From contig DPDG01000027.1 in assembly GCA_003526375.1 (NCBI GenBank), forward strand, positions 124,001 through 188,000: DNA of 64,000 nt, in the 5' to 3' direction. The notes below the pieces were generated by a model. The model ran no database searches. It saw only the letters and a list, made by a program, of their open reading frames with translations, and was not told the DNA's origin. This document shows, piece by piece, positions 1 through 8,800 of the stretch. Both the position numbers and the translations under genes were made by a program. Numbering within the stretch: the first letter of the stretch is position 1; the number at the start of each line of letters is the position of its first letter. Origin of the DNA: Lentisphaeria bacterium (lineage in GTDB: Bacteria; Verrucomicrobiota; Lentisphaeria; Victivallales; UBA1829).

Positions 1-1
1 A

Positions 2-2935
2 CTTGATCGCGCGGATTCCGCGGATTCCCGATATCTCTTTGCATATGAGCATGCTGCATGGAACCTTGCCCGCTTTCTTCTCTATATTGACAGAAACGGA
101 AGACTGACCGGAGATTTTCACAGACTGAAAATGCCGGAAAAAACAGTTGAAAAACAGTTCATATTCTCTTCGGAAAAACGTTCCTGGCAGCCGGGGAAAT
201 GGTACACTGTCCGCATTGCGTCAAAATCAGGCGGTCCCGCAAGAATCTGGCTGGATGGGGAAATGGTCGCGGGCAAAGACAACGCGCTTGCTCTTTCCGA
301 CTTGAACGACGGCAGAAATCACAAATGGTATCCGCAGGTATCATTGGGCTGCAATCCACGGAACCCGTCGAAAGTGGGATCACCGCTTTTTGGTGTTGTG
401 GACGATTTGAAAATCTGGAAGAACTATGAAGAACCGGAAAAACCCTCCGTTTCCTCTGTCATCTCCGGAAACAACGAGGCGCAGAACTATGTTATGATCA
501 CCGAAAAGGAAAAAGAGTGGAGCACGCCTTTCCGGATTCTGGACCGGGAGACGGGTCCCGCCGGCAATTTTCACAAGGCCGAGGATAAATTTGTAAAAAA
601 CGCCTCCCGCGCGGCAATCAGACATGAAAACGGCATTCTGTATGTTTATTTTCAGTGTCCTGTTCCAAAAGATATGAAAATAACCACGGGAACCGGGGAT
701 TCCCTATGGAAAGAGTGCGTGGAATTCTTTATCCGTCCTGACATCAAATCACCGGTCTACTACCAGTATGCCGCTGGAACCAACGGCAAGTTTGAGGCAA
801 TGCGTTATTTCGCAACCGGCAGCCAGGACAAAACATTCCGGAGCAAGGCCTCCTGCAATGTCTCAAATGGCGACAGTTGCTATTGGGTTGAAATGCGGAT
901 TCCCGCATCGGAAATCGGACTGGACAAATTCAAACCGGGAATGACAGCCGCGGGTAACTTCACCCGAACAGGCGCTTCCTGCGGCGGACTTTCCACCTGG
1001 TCACCGATCGGCACAAGTTTTCATAATCCGGAACGATTCGGCAGACTGATTTTCGGTTCACGTCAGGCGTATATTTCCAACCGTCTGGCAAAGATGAAAA
1101 AGGAGCTTGCAAGCCTGAATGCAGCAGGAGCATCAATAACCACGTTGGAAAAACGTCTTGCGGAGGCAGAAAAACTCAACGGCACATCCGGCGGCACTCC
1201 GTCCGGTTTCGCCAAACTTGAAAATCAGCTGGAATATCTGCGGAAATCCATGGTTGCCGCACGCCTTTCCAGTTCCTCCTCGCTGATCTGGAAGCCGGAC
1301 GTCTGGGGAAATGACATCGAAATTTCCATGGTCTCACGCCCACTGGAGAAAATCAATCTCACCTCCGCAAGGAACAGCAGGATTCTCTACGGATTTGCTG
1401 TGTCCAACCTTACTGATAAACCCTTTCTCGGACAGATCAAGCTTTTCCCCGGAGACTATCCGACAAAAACAAGTGAGAATTCCTTTTCGAACGATTCGGC
1501 GTTTCATGAATTATTCAACAGAGTCAAGATGCGGGAGGGGCTCCCTCAGACAACCTCATCCGAAACCTTTCTTTATGATGCTATGGTTCCCCTGCCGCTG
1601 AACACGCTGTTGCGAATTCCGCCGAAAAGTACCGTACCATTGTGGATGGAGCTTTCCACCGCCGACCTTCCGGCGGGAAATTATACAGGCACTCTCGTGC
1701 TGAAACCAGCCTATCGTGGGTTTGCCGTCGGAAAAGTGCCTTTCATGCTTGAGATACTGCCGGTTGATCTTGGAAAGATATTTGTCAGGAACTTCAACTA
1801 CACTTATCTTGAACGCTCTTACACATTTCATGATGAGCTCCGAAAAAAGTGGAGTGTTTCGCCACTGACACGTTTTCTGGCGGAACATGGAATTAACGTT
1901 GCAAGTATTAATATAGCGTCTCCGAAGGTCAATGCAGACGGCAGCATCAAGTCCGTTAATTTTACCGGGCTTGACAGGCAGTTTGACGATTTGATCACTC
2001 TCGGTGTTCCTGCAGATGAACTTTCCGTCTGCTTTTACCTTGGATGGGAACATAGCTGGGCACGCCTGTATTATCGGGAACCGAGCATAAAAGAGCCGGG
2101 AAAATCGCGAAAAGCGGGGAAAATCTTTCCCCCCTCCTGCTCGTTCGGAACTCCGGAGTGGGATAAAGCCGCGAAAATGTTTGTGAAAGAGCTGGCATCG
2201 CACGTCATGAGAAAATATAAACTGTCTCCGGAACGGATCATCTTCTATCCTGTCGATGAACCCCACGGGAAGATAGAAGACCCGAACTCCAAAAACCACT
2301 TGGCATTCAAATTTGGAAAATTGATCAAGGAGGCCCTGCCGGAATGCCGCATTATGGTCAATCCCTTTTCCTACAAACTGGACCAAGAATACTTAGAAGT
2401 CCTGAAACGTTACTGTGACTTGTTTGACATCATCGAACTCTATCGTCCGAGACTGGCGACACCGGAAACAATCAGGATTGTCAAAGAAGCAAAACGCGAA
2501 CTCTGGACTTACAACATTCTTCAGAAAGAAACAGCACCGGAAGTCTACCGCCGGATCTACTGGGAAAATTTCCGTGACGGAGTGGATGACGTCACCGCCT
2601 TCTGGCATATTGACCAGATGGCTGGAGGCGATGGATTCGACCCGTACGATTCCAACCGTTACAACCAGAGAAACAGAACCGACTACGGAACCGTCTACGC
2701 CGATTTCAATTTCGGCAAGGTGCTCACCAGCCGCCGCATGGAAGCGCATTTTCAGGGGCTTTACGACTATAAGGCGGCAAAGCTCTGCCGTCAGATGCTG
2801 AAACGGAAAGAAAATCCTGAAGCGCAAAAGAAACTGGATGAAATCGTAAGTCGCGCAATTCAGGGAGACTGTGAAACCATGGCGGCATGCAGAGTGGAGC
2901 TGCTGCATCTTGCGGAATCTCTTCAGAATAAGTAA
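2..2935 (+). CDS. DUF4091 (GH123-like) glycosidase-like protein, 5' end outside window
   Basis: The reading frame is open from base 2 without a stop, so the true start lies upstream of the window and the ATG at 131 is internal. Counting from base 2, the first ~150 residues look like a LamG/concanavalin-type fold (IDRNGRLTG, WYTVRIAS, GVVDDLKIW). A CBM9-like domain follows, then a short helical segment, then a C-terminal DUF4091 region related to GH123 glycosidases. The Asp-Glu pair in FYPVDEPHGK (D752/E753) matches the catalytic DE pair of GH123. The protein is probably exported, but the signal peptide is not visible. Substrate unknown; GH123 enzymes act on N-acetylgalactosamine glycosides, which fits the neighbouring nagA only loosely. 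A strong terminator follows the stop codon. Confidence 0.8.
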   Translation, partial: LDRADSADSRYLFAYEHAAWNLARFLLYIDRNGRLTGDFHRLKMPEKTVEKQFIFSSEKRSWQPGKWYTVRIASKSGGPARIWLDGEMVAGKDNALALSDLNDGRNHKWYPQVSLGCNPRNPSKVGSPLFGVVDDLKIWKNYEEPEKPSVSSVISGNNEAQNYVMITEKEKEWSTPFRILDRETGPAGNFHKAEDKFVKNASRAAIRHENGILYVYFQCPVPKDMKITTGTGDSLWKECVEFFIRPDIKSPVYYQYAAGTNGKFEAMRYFATGSQDKTFRSKASCNVSNGDSCYWVEMRIPASEIGLDKFKPGMTAAGNFTRTGASCGGLSTWSPIGTSFHNPERFGRLIFGSRQAYISNRLAKMKKELASLNAAGASITTLEKRLAEAEKLNGTSGGTPSGFAKLENQLEYLRKSMVAARLSSSSSLIWKPDVWGNDIEISMVSRPLEKINLTSARNSRILYGFAVSNLTDKPFLGQIKLFPGDYPTKTSENSFSNDSAFHELFNRVKMREGLPQTTSSETFLYDAMVPLPLNTLLRIPPKSTVPLWMELSTADLPAGNYTGTLVLKPAYRGFAVGKVPFMLEILPVDLGKIFVRNFNYTYLERSYTFHDELRKKWSVSPLTRFLAEHGINVASINIASPKVNADGSIKSVNFTGLDRQFDDLITLGVPADELSVCFYLGWEHSWARLYYREPSIKEPGKSRKAGKIFPPSCSFGTPEWDKAAKMFVKELASHVMRKYKLSPERIIFYPVDEPHGKIEDPNSKNHLAFKFGKLIKEALPECRIMVNPFSYKLDQEYLEVLKRYCDLFDIIELYRPRLATPETIRIVKEAKRELWTYNILQKETAPEVYRRIYWENFRDGVDDVTAFWHIDQMAGGDGFDPYDSNRYNQRNRTDYGTVYADFNFGKVLTSRRMEAHFQGLYDYKAAKLCRQMLKRKENPEAQKKLDEIVSRAIQGDCETMAACRVELLHLAESLQNK

Positions 2936-2959
2936 TTCGCAAATCCATATTCCGGAATG

Positions 2960-3000
2960 AAAAGCTCAAGACTCTGCGGGCGGCATCGTCTTGAGCTTTT
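2960..3000 (+). terminator. Rho-independent terminator after the DUF4091 gene
   Basis: A perfect 13-bp inverted repeat, AAAAGCTCAAGAC (2960-2972) and GTCTTGAGCTTTT (2988-3000), encloses a 15-nt loop and supplies its own A and T tracts. It lies just after the stop codon at 2935 and before nagA. Confidence 0.85.
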
Positions 3001-3054
3001 CACCGTTGCCGGATTTACAATACTCGTTTTTCCTCATTTTTAAGATGCGTTGAG

Positions 3055-3083
3055 TTGAAATTGCCCGTATGATGAGTCATATT
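3055..3083 (+). promoter_or_regulatory. Possible sigma70 promoter of nagA
   Basis: TTGAAA at 3055-3060 and CATATT at 3078-3083 are separated by 17 bp and sit about 40 bp before the nagA start, between the preceding terminator and the gene. The -10 match is weak, so this is tentative. Confidence 0.3.
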
Positions 3084-3122
3084 ATGCCATGTTGCTGTAA
3101 TTAAAACTGACAGGATTGCTTT

Positions 3123-4295
3123 ATGGCTAAAAACAGGACTCTTTTTCTGACGGATTACTGCCTGACACCGCATGTCCATATTCCGAATGCGGGAATCTTG
3201 TGCGAGGAGAAAAAGATCATTGCCGTCGGAGGCGCTTCCGCATTTTCTCTGGATGAACCGGGACTGCATGTCATCGACCTTACCGATGCGTATGCCACCC
3301 CCGGCTTCATCGACAGCCATATTCACGGCGGGGGCGGCTATGATACTGCAAAAGCGCTGGAACCCGATGCGGACATCAATATTCTCTGCCGTCATCTGGC
3401 GACGCACGGTATTACCACTTTTCTGCCCACGCTCATGAGTTATCCGCGCGACAAAATGATTGCGTTGACCGCAAAACTTGCCGAACTGGTTGAAGACAGT
3501 TATGAAGGAGCCGATCCCTGCGCCATCAATCTGGAGGGTCCCTTCATCAATGTCAGAAAATGCGGTTCGCAGAATCCCGAAGCAATCTGTTCCATCGACA
3601 TGGGTTATGCGCGCGAACTGATCGCCGCCGGAAACGGCAGAATCAAGCTGCTTACATTCGCGCCGGAACTGAAAGACGCAGACAAGCTGATTGAACTTCT
3701 GCTGGAAAACGGAGTGATTCCTTCCATGGGGCACAGCATGGCAAGTCCGGAAGAAGTCCTGCGGGCAATTGATGCGGGAGCGCGGCGGTGCACCCATCTC
3801 TACAACGGCCTGCCGCCGCTGCATCACAGAATCTCCTCCATCACTGACGTTGTCCTGACGCATAACGATATTGCCGTCGAGCTGATTGTCGATGGCGCGC
3901 ACATTGATCCGCGCATGGTCGATATCACGGCGCGCGTCAAACCGAACGACAAGATCATCGGCATCAGCAATGCAATCGAATTCGAGAATACGGACGGGTC
4001 CCGCTACTTCAAGAAAGAAGACGGGCTTGTCTATACCCGGAGCGGCGTCATCGCCGGAACGACCATGACACTGGAAACCGGCTGGGCGCATCTCAAGAAT
4101 TATTCCAATATGCCGGGCAATCTTGCCGCAGCCTGCTTCACCAGCAACCCTGCGCAGGACCTCGGACTCATCACACGCGGCGAGATCCGCCCCGGGAAAC
4201 GCGCCGACATCACCTTTTTCGACCTTGAGACAAACAATGTCTGCATGACAGTCTCAAACGGATCAATCGTATATAAAGCACCAGGAAAATTATGA
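3123..4295 (+). CDS. nagA: N-acetylglucosamine-6-phosphate deacetylase homologue
   Basis: A 390-residue amidohydrolase-superfamily protein with the NagA hallmarks: HIHGGGG near the N-terminus, metal ligands E138 (LEGPF), H204 (GHS) and H225 (THLYN), and substrate histidine H260 (DGAHID). NagA hydrolyses GlcNAc-6-phosphate to glucosamine-6-phosphate and acetate in the cytoplasm. One oddity: the catalytic aspartate of E. coli NagA (D273, in VTDA) corresponds to N283 here (GISNA, codon AAT). Activity may therefore be reduced or altered. AGGA lies 8 bases before the ATG. The stop overlaps the next start (ATGA), so the methyltransferase is probably co-translated. Confidence 0.88.
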   Translation: MAKNRTLFLTDYCLTPHVHIPNAGILCEEKKIIAVGGASAFSLDEPGLHVIDLTDAYATPGFIDSHIHGGGGYDTAKALEPDADINILCRHLATHGITTFLPTLMSYPRDKMIALTAKLAELVEDSYEGADPCAINLEGPFINVRKCGSQNPEAICSIDMGYARELIAAGNGRIKLLTFAPELKDADKLIELLLENGVIPSMGHSMASPEEVLRAIDAGARRCTHLYNGLPPLHHRISSITDVVLTHNDIAVELIVDGAHIDPRMVDITARVKPNDKIIGISNAIEFENTDGSRYFKKEDGLVYTRSGVIAGTTMTLETGWAHLKNYSNMPGNLAAACFTSNPAQDLGLITRGEIRPGKRADITFFDLETNNVCMTVSNGSIVYKAPGKL

Positions 4296-5155
4296 AAAAC
4301 ACCTCTCATCTCCCGTATATCCTGCTCGACTCAGGCAATTGCAGAAAACTGGAACAGGCAGGCGCATACCGGATTGTGCGTCCCGCACTCAATGCTTTCT
4401 GGAAGCCGACGCTTCCCGAAAGCGAATGGAGCAGGATCGACGCCGAATTCAAACGCGACTCCGGCGGCGGAGGCACCTGGACCTGGAAAAACGGGCGTCA
4501 GCCGAAAGACTGGACCGTTTCCTGGGGGGGAATCAACCTCTATATCAAACCGACGCAGTTCGGGCACCTCGGATTTTTCGCGGAACAGGCAACCAACTGG
4601 AACTGGCTCCGTTCGTGCCTGAAACAGATGCCTCCTCACGCCAAAACGCTGAATCTGTTCGCTTATTCCGGCGGCGCAACGCTCGCCATGTCGTCTTCCG
4701 GCGCGGATACCTGCCATCTGGACGCCTCCAACGGGATCATCGAATGGGCGAAGAAGAATCAGGCGCTTGCGGAAAATCCGGGCAGAATCCGCTGGATCTG
4801 CGATGATGCAATGAAATTTGTCGGGCGTGAACAGCGGCGCGGCAATCAATACAACGGAATCGTGCTTGACCCCCCAAGTTTCGGGCGAGGCGCGCAGGGA
4901 CAGGTCTGGAAAATTGAGGAAGGCATTGAAAACATGCTCCAGAACTGCAAGCAGATTCTGGATACGGGAAAGCCGTACTTCATCCTTTTGAGCTGTCATT
5001 CACAGGGGTTTTCTCCCGTTTCGCTCGGACGGTGTCTCGGTGAAGTGTTCCGCGAAGATGTCAGCCTGGTCGAAACCGGTGAAATGACTATTCCGGAAAA
5101 CAATACGGGGCGTGTTCTCCCGGCAGGAATCTACGCCCGTATCTTCAAGAAATAG
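4292..5155 (+). CDS. Class I SAM-dependent methyltransferase (RlmI/RlmK-like)
   Basis: A 287-residue protein with a Rossmann-type methyltransferase core: motif I NLFAYSGG (about 122-129), the acidic DASN motif, and DPPSFGRG as motif IV, the pattern seen in 23S rRNA m5C/m7G methyltransferases of the RlmI/RlmK group. The PUA domain of RlmI is not evident, and the N-terminal ~100 residues are a Trp-rich domain. Likely role is methylation of rRNA or another nucleic acid; the target base cannot be named. It overlaps nagA by 4 bp and its stop abuts that of the convergent gene at 5156. Confidence 0.8.
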   Translation: MKNTSHLPYILLDSGNCRKLEQAGAYRIVRPALNAFWKPTLPESEWSRIDAEFKRDSGGGGTWTWKNGRQPKDWTVSWGGINLYIKPTQFGHLGFFAEQATNWNWLRSCLKQMPPHAKTLNLFAYSGGATLAMSSSGADTCHLDASNGIIEWAKKNQALAENPGRIRWICDDAMKFVGREQRRGNQYNGIVLDPPSFGRGAQGQVWKIEEGIENMLQNCKQILDTGKPYFILLSCHSQGFSPVSLGRCLGEVFREDVSLVETGEMTIPENNTGRVLPAGIYARIFKK

Positions 5156-5659
5156 TCATTCCTGAATCAGAGAAAGATTTCTGACCAGAAAAGAATCACC
5201 GGAATTCAGATAGCTTGTCGTAAGATACATTCCGGCATGTACAGCTTTGGAGCTCAGGATAAACTCCTTTTTGAACGTCTTCCAGTCATGCCAGCTCCAT
5301 TTGTTGAACGTTACGGCATGGTATGCGATCGTTTTGCCGTTCTCTTCCCATTCGCGTATTGCGATCATGACGTTACCGGAAAGTTTTTCCGCTTTCGCAT
5401 CAAACGAGAGAAGAAATTTTTTCCCTCTCAAAGCTTCCGGCTTGAGCTTCAGTTTATTCGAAAGTTTTGCGTTTTCGATTCCGGACACGCCTTTAACCTG
5501 CAACACATCGTTTCCGGCAAAGAACATCTGCCCTTTGTCGTTTCTGAAATAGGACTGGAACCCGTTCCTGAAGTTGTGGTTCTGAATCAGGTTTTCTTTC
5601 TCATTCCCGGCAAGAATCAGCCCCGCCGACAGAATAACACACGCAATGAATGCTTTCAT
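5156..5659 (-). CDS. Small secreted carbohydrate-binding-like protein
   Basis: A 167-residue protein with a signal peptide (MKAFIACVILSAGLILAG) followed by a jelly-roll-like region (LIQNHNFRNGFQSYF, then alternating strands and Trp-rich segments). The opening N-x-x-F/G pattern is typical of CBM4/9-like and galactose-binding-like modules. It starts 15 bp after the DUF4838 gene with a GAGAGGAAAG ribosome-binding site, so it is the last gene of cassette 1. A glycan-binding role is inferred from fold resemblance and context only. Confidence 0.6.
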   Translation of the reverse strand: MKAFIACVILSAGLILAGNEKENLIQNHNFRNGFQSYFRNDKGQMFFAGNDVLQVKGVSGIENAKLSNKLKLKPEALRGKKFLLSFDAKAEKLSGNVMIAIREWEENGKTIAYHAVTFNKWSWHDWKTFKKEFILSSKAVHAGMYLTTSYLNSGDSFLVRNLSLIQE

Positions 5660-5674
5660 GCTTTCCTCTCTTTT

Positions 5675-8056
5675 TTATTCGGTAACAAGATAAACAGGCT
5701 TCCAGATACCGCCGTTTCCGGCTTTATCCTCAACCCGCACAACAACCGTCTGAAATTTCTGTTTCCAGTCGATCTGTAAATCAACCGGAATTGCGAACGG
5801 AGTCTGCCAGTCATCAGATTTCGTAAAAATGCGCTCTCCGCAGAATAACCCGTTGAGATAAACCCGGCACGACTCGTCCACTGCTCCGAAATAAAGGCTG
5901 ATTTTCCGTCCTTTCCAGGATTCCGGGACAACAATTTTCTGTGCATACCAGCCGACTCCGTCATAGTTTTTCAGAAGTTCTTTCAACGGTTCCGGCGTAT
6001 GCGGCGAAGTTTGGCTCTCCCAGTTCGTATTGACCATGACCGGATCCCACGTCGCCTGAATTCTGGCAAAGGAATACTTTTCCCAATGTTCCCCGCTGCC
6101 GGCATTCTCCCGGTCAATTTGAAACAGCCACCTGACAGGAAGTTCCCTGAACTCAGAAAAGCCCTTCAGTTTCGAGGCGATCAGGGTTCCGCTGATATCT
6201 CCGAACGTTTTTTCAACTCCAAATACAGTCGGCCAGAAAAAATTCAGGTCGTCTTTATGTTTCAGCCTGAAATTCAGGAGATTCCGTCCGGCGGACAGTC
6301 TCTGTTCCGGTTTTGCGGTCAGGGCAATATAATTCAGCCGCGCGTGCCGGTTTGCATTCATAAGATCTGCAACCTGTTTCTTTTCTTTTTCGTTACCGGC
6401 TTTTTTCCATGCTTTCCGCAAAATGGCATCCGTCTTATCGAAATCATCCGGATGATAATATTTATGAATGTCCCACATCAACCCGCGCCGGAAGATACCG
6501 TAAAGTCCGCGTTTCAATATCGCATCGCGATTTCCGGCAATTCTTTTATCCCAGACCTCATTACGCCAGTAGCGGTAATATTCCATGATTTCAGCAGACA
6601 CACCGCCGAAAGCGGAACAGTACTGTTTCTCCCAGTAACCGAAACTCTTCGAGGGATCTTCATGAGCGCGGGCAAGGATATAATCCGCGATTCCCGTGGC
6701 GGGCCAGCAGTTATGCATACAGTCATAATCACTGCCGACAATGCCATTCCTGATTCCGAGTTGAAAGTGATCAAACAACAGCTTTTCAAAGCCCATCGGA
6801 AGCCCTGTATTCACATGCTGGTCATTCGGACGCAGAAACATCTTTTCCGCACCCGCTTTTTTCCATGCGGCAAACATTCCGGCGACCTTCTCGTATTCCA
6901 GCATGGACGGAACAAAGCCGATGATGATGCGAGGGTCCACTTTTTCCCTGCGCGGAGGTTCGCGGTAGCAGGAATATGCGTAAAAGACGGCGGATACGTC
7001 CCTGCGATGTTTTGCGGCAAGTCTCTGAACCTGATTTGCCAGATAGACGTAGCGATCCGTCAGGTGTGTCCCGAACTCTTCGCCCGGATGCGGCACATCC
7101 AGTCTGCGGCACGCCGGGCAGAGACAGAATCCACCGCTGTCATTCTCGCAGACATTGATTGTTTCCGGCGCACCGCTTTCAAGCCAGTCCGCAACAATTC
7201 TTTCATGAACCGCCGGATTGCTTACGCAGAGCTTGGAACGGTCCGGCTTCAAACCGGGTCCGAGTTCACGTCTGCCGTTCTTCTGCATTGCAAAAAATTC
7301 GGGATGTGTTTTGCTGTATTTATCCCACCACTGAGTAAAAGCATGACCGTAGCGTATCACTCTGCTCCGTCCCATTTTATGACGTTTCAGCCAGAACATG
7401 ACATCACGGTATTTCCGGTCAAACTCCTGTTTTGAAAGATGGAATTCCGGCGGCAGGTCCGGTTCTCTCCGTTTATAATAATTCCAGTTCATCCCGCTGC
7501 GGATTTCACGCTGAAACAAGGTTCCCGGATTCCATGAACCGCTGCCCGTTTTCAGCGTCAAGAACTGATCCGGCGTATAAATGATGCCATCATCTCCAGG
7601 CTCAATCCAGAGAACTCCGAACTGTTTTTCCAGAAAATCGGAAACGCCAAAGAACGTACCCGTCCGCGTCCCCTTTCTGAAAATATCATCCGGGTTGAAG
7701 CGCGTCCCCTTTTTCGCCGGAGTGAAATCTTCCCCGTAAATGTAAGTGCCGGACGGTGCAACATTCCAGCGGGCTTCTTCCGGCGCCAGAGTGTTCCGGT
7801 CTTCCTCCGGTATGATTCCAACGTAAAACGGATAAATTCCCCGCTCCGCCTTTCCGCCTTCCTGAACGGAAACCTCTTTTCCAGTGATAAGCCGGAAATG
7901 TTTCTGCAGTTCCAGCGCTGCTGATCTGACCGGATTGACCGCTTTGCCGGGGATGATGATTACGCTTTTCTGCGGATCAACCTTCCATTCTGCGCCAGAA
8001 AGAAACAGGCAGGAAATAAGAAAAGGCATGAGTGAAAACAGTTTGACTTTCAGCAT
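5675..8056 (-). CDS. Secreted DUF4838 glycosidase-like protein
   Basis: A 793-residue protein with a signal peptide (about residues 1-22). Next comes an alpha-glucuronidase-type N-terminal domain (SAALELQKHFRLITGKEV), then the DUF4838 TIM-barrel-like core with a C-x-C-x2-C cluster (FCLCPAC, about residue 308-314), and a C-terminal beta-sandwich resembling the sugar-binding domain of GH2 enzymes (RVYLNGLFCGE). DUF4838 is related to GH67/GH20-like barrels and is presumed to cleave polysaccharides outside the cytoplasm; substrate unknown. AAGGAG precedes the ATG. It lies 25 bp after the pseudopilin gene and before a small CBM-like gene, downstream of a LacI gene. Confidence 0.75.
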   Translation of the reverse strand: MLKVKLFSLMPFLISCLFLSGAEWKVDPQKSVIIIPGKAVNPVRSAALELQKHFRLITGKEVSVQEGGKAERGIYPFYVGIIPEEDRNTLAPEEARWNVAPSGTYIYGEDFTPAKKGTRFNPDDIFRKGTRTGTFFGVSDFLEKQFGVLWIEPGDDGIIYTPDQFLTLKTGSGSWNPGTLFQREIRSGMNWNYYKRREPDLPPEFHLSKQEFDRKYRDVMFWLKRHKMGRSRVIRYGHAFTQWWDKYSKTHPEFFAMQKNGRRELGPGLKPDRSKLCVSNPAVHERIVADWLESGAPETINVCENDSGGFCLCPACRRLDVPHPGEEFGTHLTDRYVYLANQVQRLAAKHRRDVSAVFYAYSCYREPPRREKVDPRIIIGFVPSMLEYEKVAGMFAAWKKAGAEKMFLRPNDQHVNTGLPMGFEKLLFDHFQLGIRNGIVGSDYDCMHNCWPATGIADYILARAHEDPSKSFGYWEKQYCSAFGGVSAEIMEYYRYWRNEVWDKRIAGNRDAILKRGLYGIFRRGLMWDIHKYYHPDDFDKTDAILRKAWKKAGNEKEKKQVADLMNANRHARLNYIALTAKPEQRLSAGRNLLNFRLKHKDDLNFFWPTVFGVEKTFGDISGTLIASKLKGFSEFRELPVRWLFQIDRENAGSGEHWEKYSFARIQATWDPVMVNTNWESQTSPHTPEPLKELLKNYDGVGWYAQKIVVPESWKGRKISLYFGAVDESCRVYLNGLFCGERIFTKSDDWQTPFAIPVDLQIDWKQKFQTVVVRVEDKAGNGGIWKPVYLVTE

Positions 8057-8081
8057 AAAAAATTCTCCTTATGAATTGTTG

Positions 8082-8783
8082 TTACCATGGGAACCAGCAG
8101 AGTTCTGAAGGAGTGTTATATCCCATTCCGGCAGCTCCCATGTCTGCAATATAAGAGTAAGGCGTTTTGACGCTTTCCACATGAAAATCAAGAAATGAGG
8201 TGTTCCATGTCCCCGTGTGTTTGCGAAGCGGACGGTAACGCAAATAGCGCTCCCAGATTGTAGCCATGGGTTTCTCCTGCGCCCCGAACCCCACATATGC
8301 GCCGTCTCCCGCCAATACCACTTTTGTAATGTTTTTTGCCTGCCGTAAATTGGTCGCGGTCAGAATTGTCCCGTCCCCTGATATATATTTGCAGTAAGTG
8401 AGGTAATTCATTCCGTATGTCGTTCCACGCCACGCCGTATTCACGGTAGTTTCATAGGAAGGACACTTGAAAACACCTTTTGGCGGATAGTCCGAATAAG
8501 GACCGGAAAACGGAACATATCTTTCATCAGTCAGAGTCTGCGGCCAGTAATTGGTCTTTTCCGTACCGGAAATATTCCGGACGCGGTAATGAGCCGGAAT
8601 ATATTCCTTATAATCCTGCGCATACGCATTGATTGCCAGAGCCAGCTGCCGCAGGTTTCCGACGCAACTTGACTGTTTCGCTTTTTCTCTGGCTTTGTTC
8701 AATGCAGGCAGAAGCATTGCCGCGAGAATCGCAATAATCGTTATTACAATCAATAATTCTATCAATGTGAATGATTTCCTCAT
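8082..8783 (-). CDS. Pseudopilin-like protein (N-methylation domain, H-x9-D motif)
   Basis: The start is placed at 8783 because AAGGAG lies 7 bases upstream; an ATG at 8804 exists but overlaps the LacI stop codon. The 233-residue product begins MRKSFTLIELLIVITIIAI, a prepilin-type hydrophobic helix with Glu at +5. The residue before Phe is Ser, not the Gly normally needed by prepilin peptidase. The C-terminal region has an H-x9-D motif (HTGTWNTSFLDF) with Phe in place of the final Gly. It probably forms a membrane-anchored or filament-like cell-envelope protein; its job next to secreted glycosidases is unknown. Second gene of cassette 1. Confidence 0.82.
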   Translation of the reverse strand: MRKSFTLIELLIVITIIAILAAMLLPALNKAREKAKQSSCVGNLRQLALAINAYAQDYKEYIPAHYRVRNISGTEKTNYWPQTLTDERYVPFSGPYSDYPPKGVFKCPSYETTVNTAWRGTTYGMNYLTYCKYISGDGTILTATNLRQAKNITKVVLAGDGAYVGFGAQEKPMATIWERYLRYRPLRKHTGTWNTSFLDFHVESVKTPYSYIADMGAAGMGYNTPSELCWFPW

Positions 8784-8800
8784 TTCACACTCCTTTCTGT

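Noticed and set aside
5999..7435. A 478-codon open frame on the plus strand, antisense to the cassette 1 DUF4838 gene
   Set aside because: Antisense shadow; no start signal and no domain. Similar shadows at 10141-11301, 13230-14750, 18705-19736 and 43569-44552 were rejected for the same reason.
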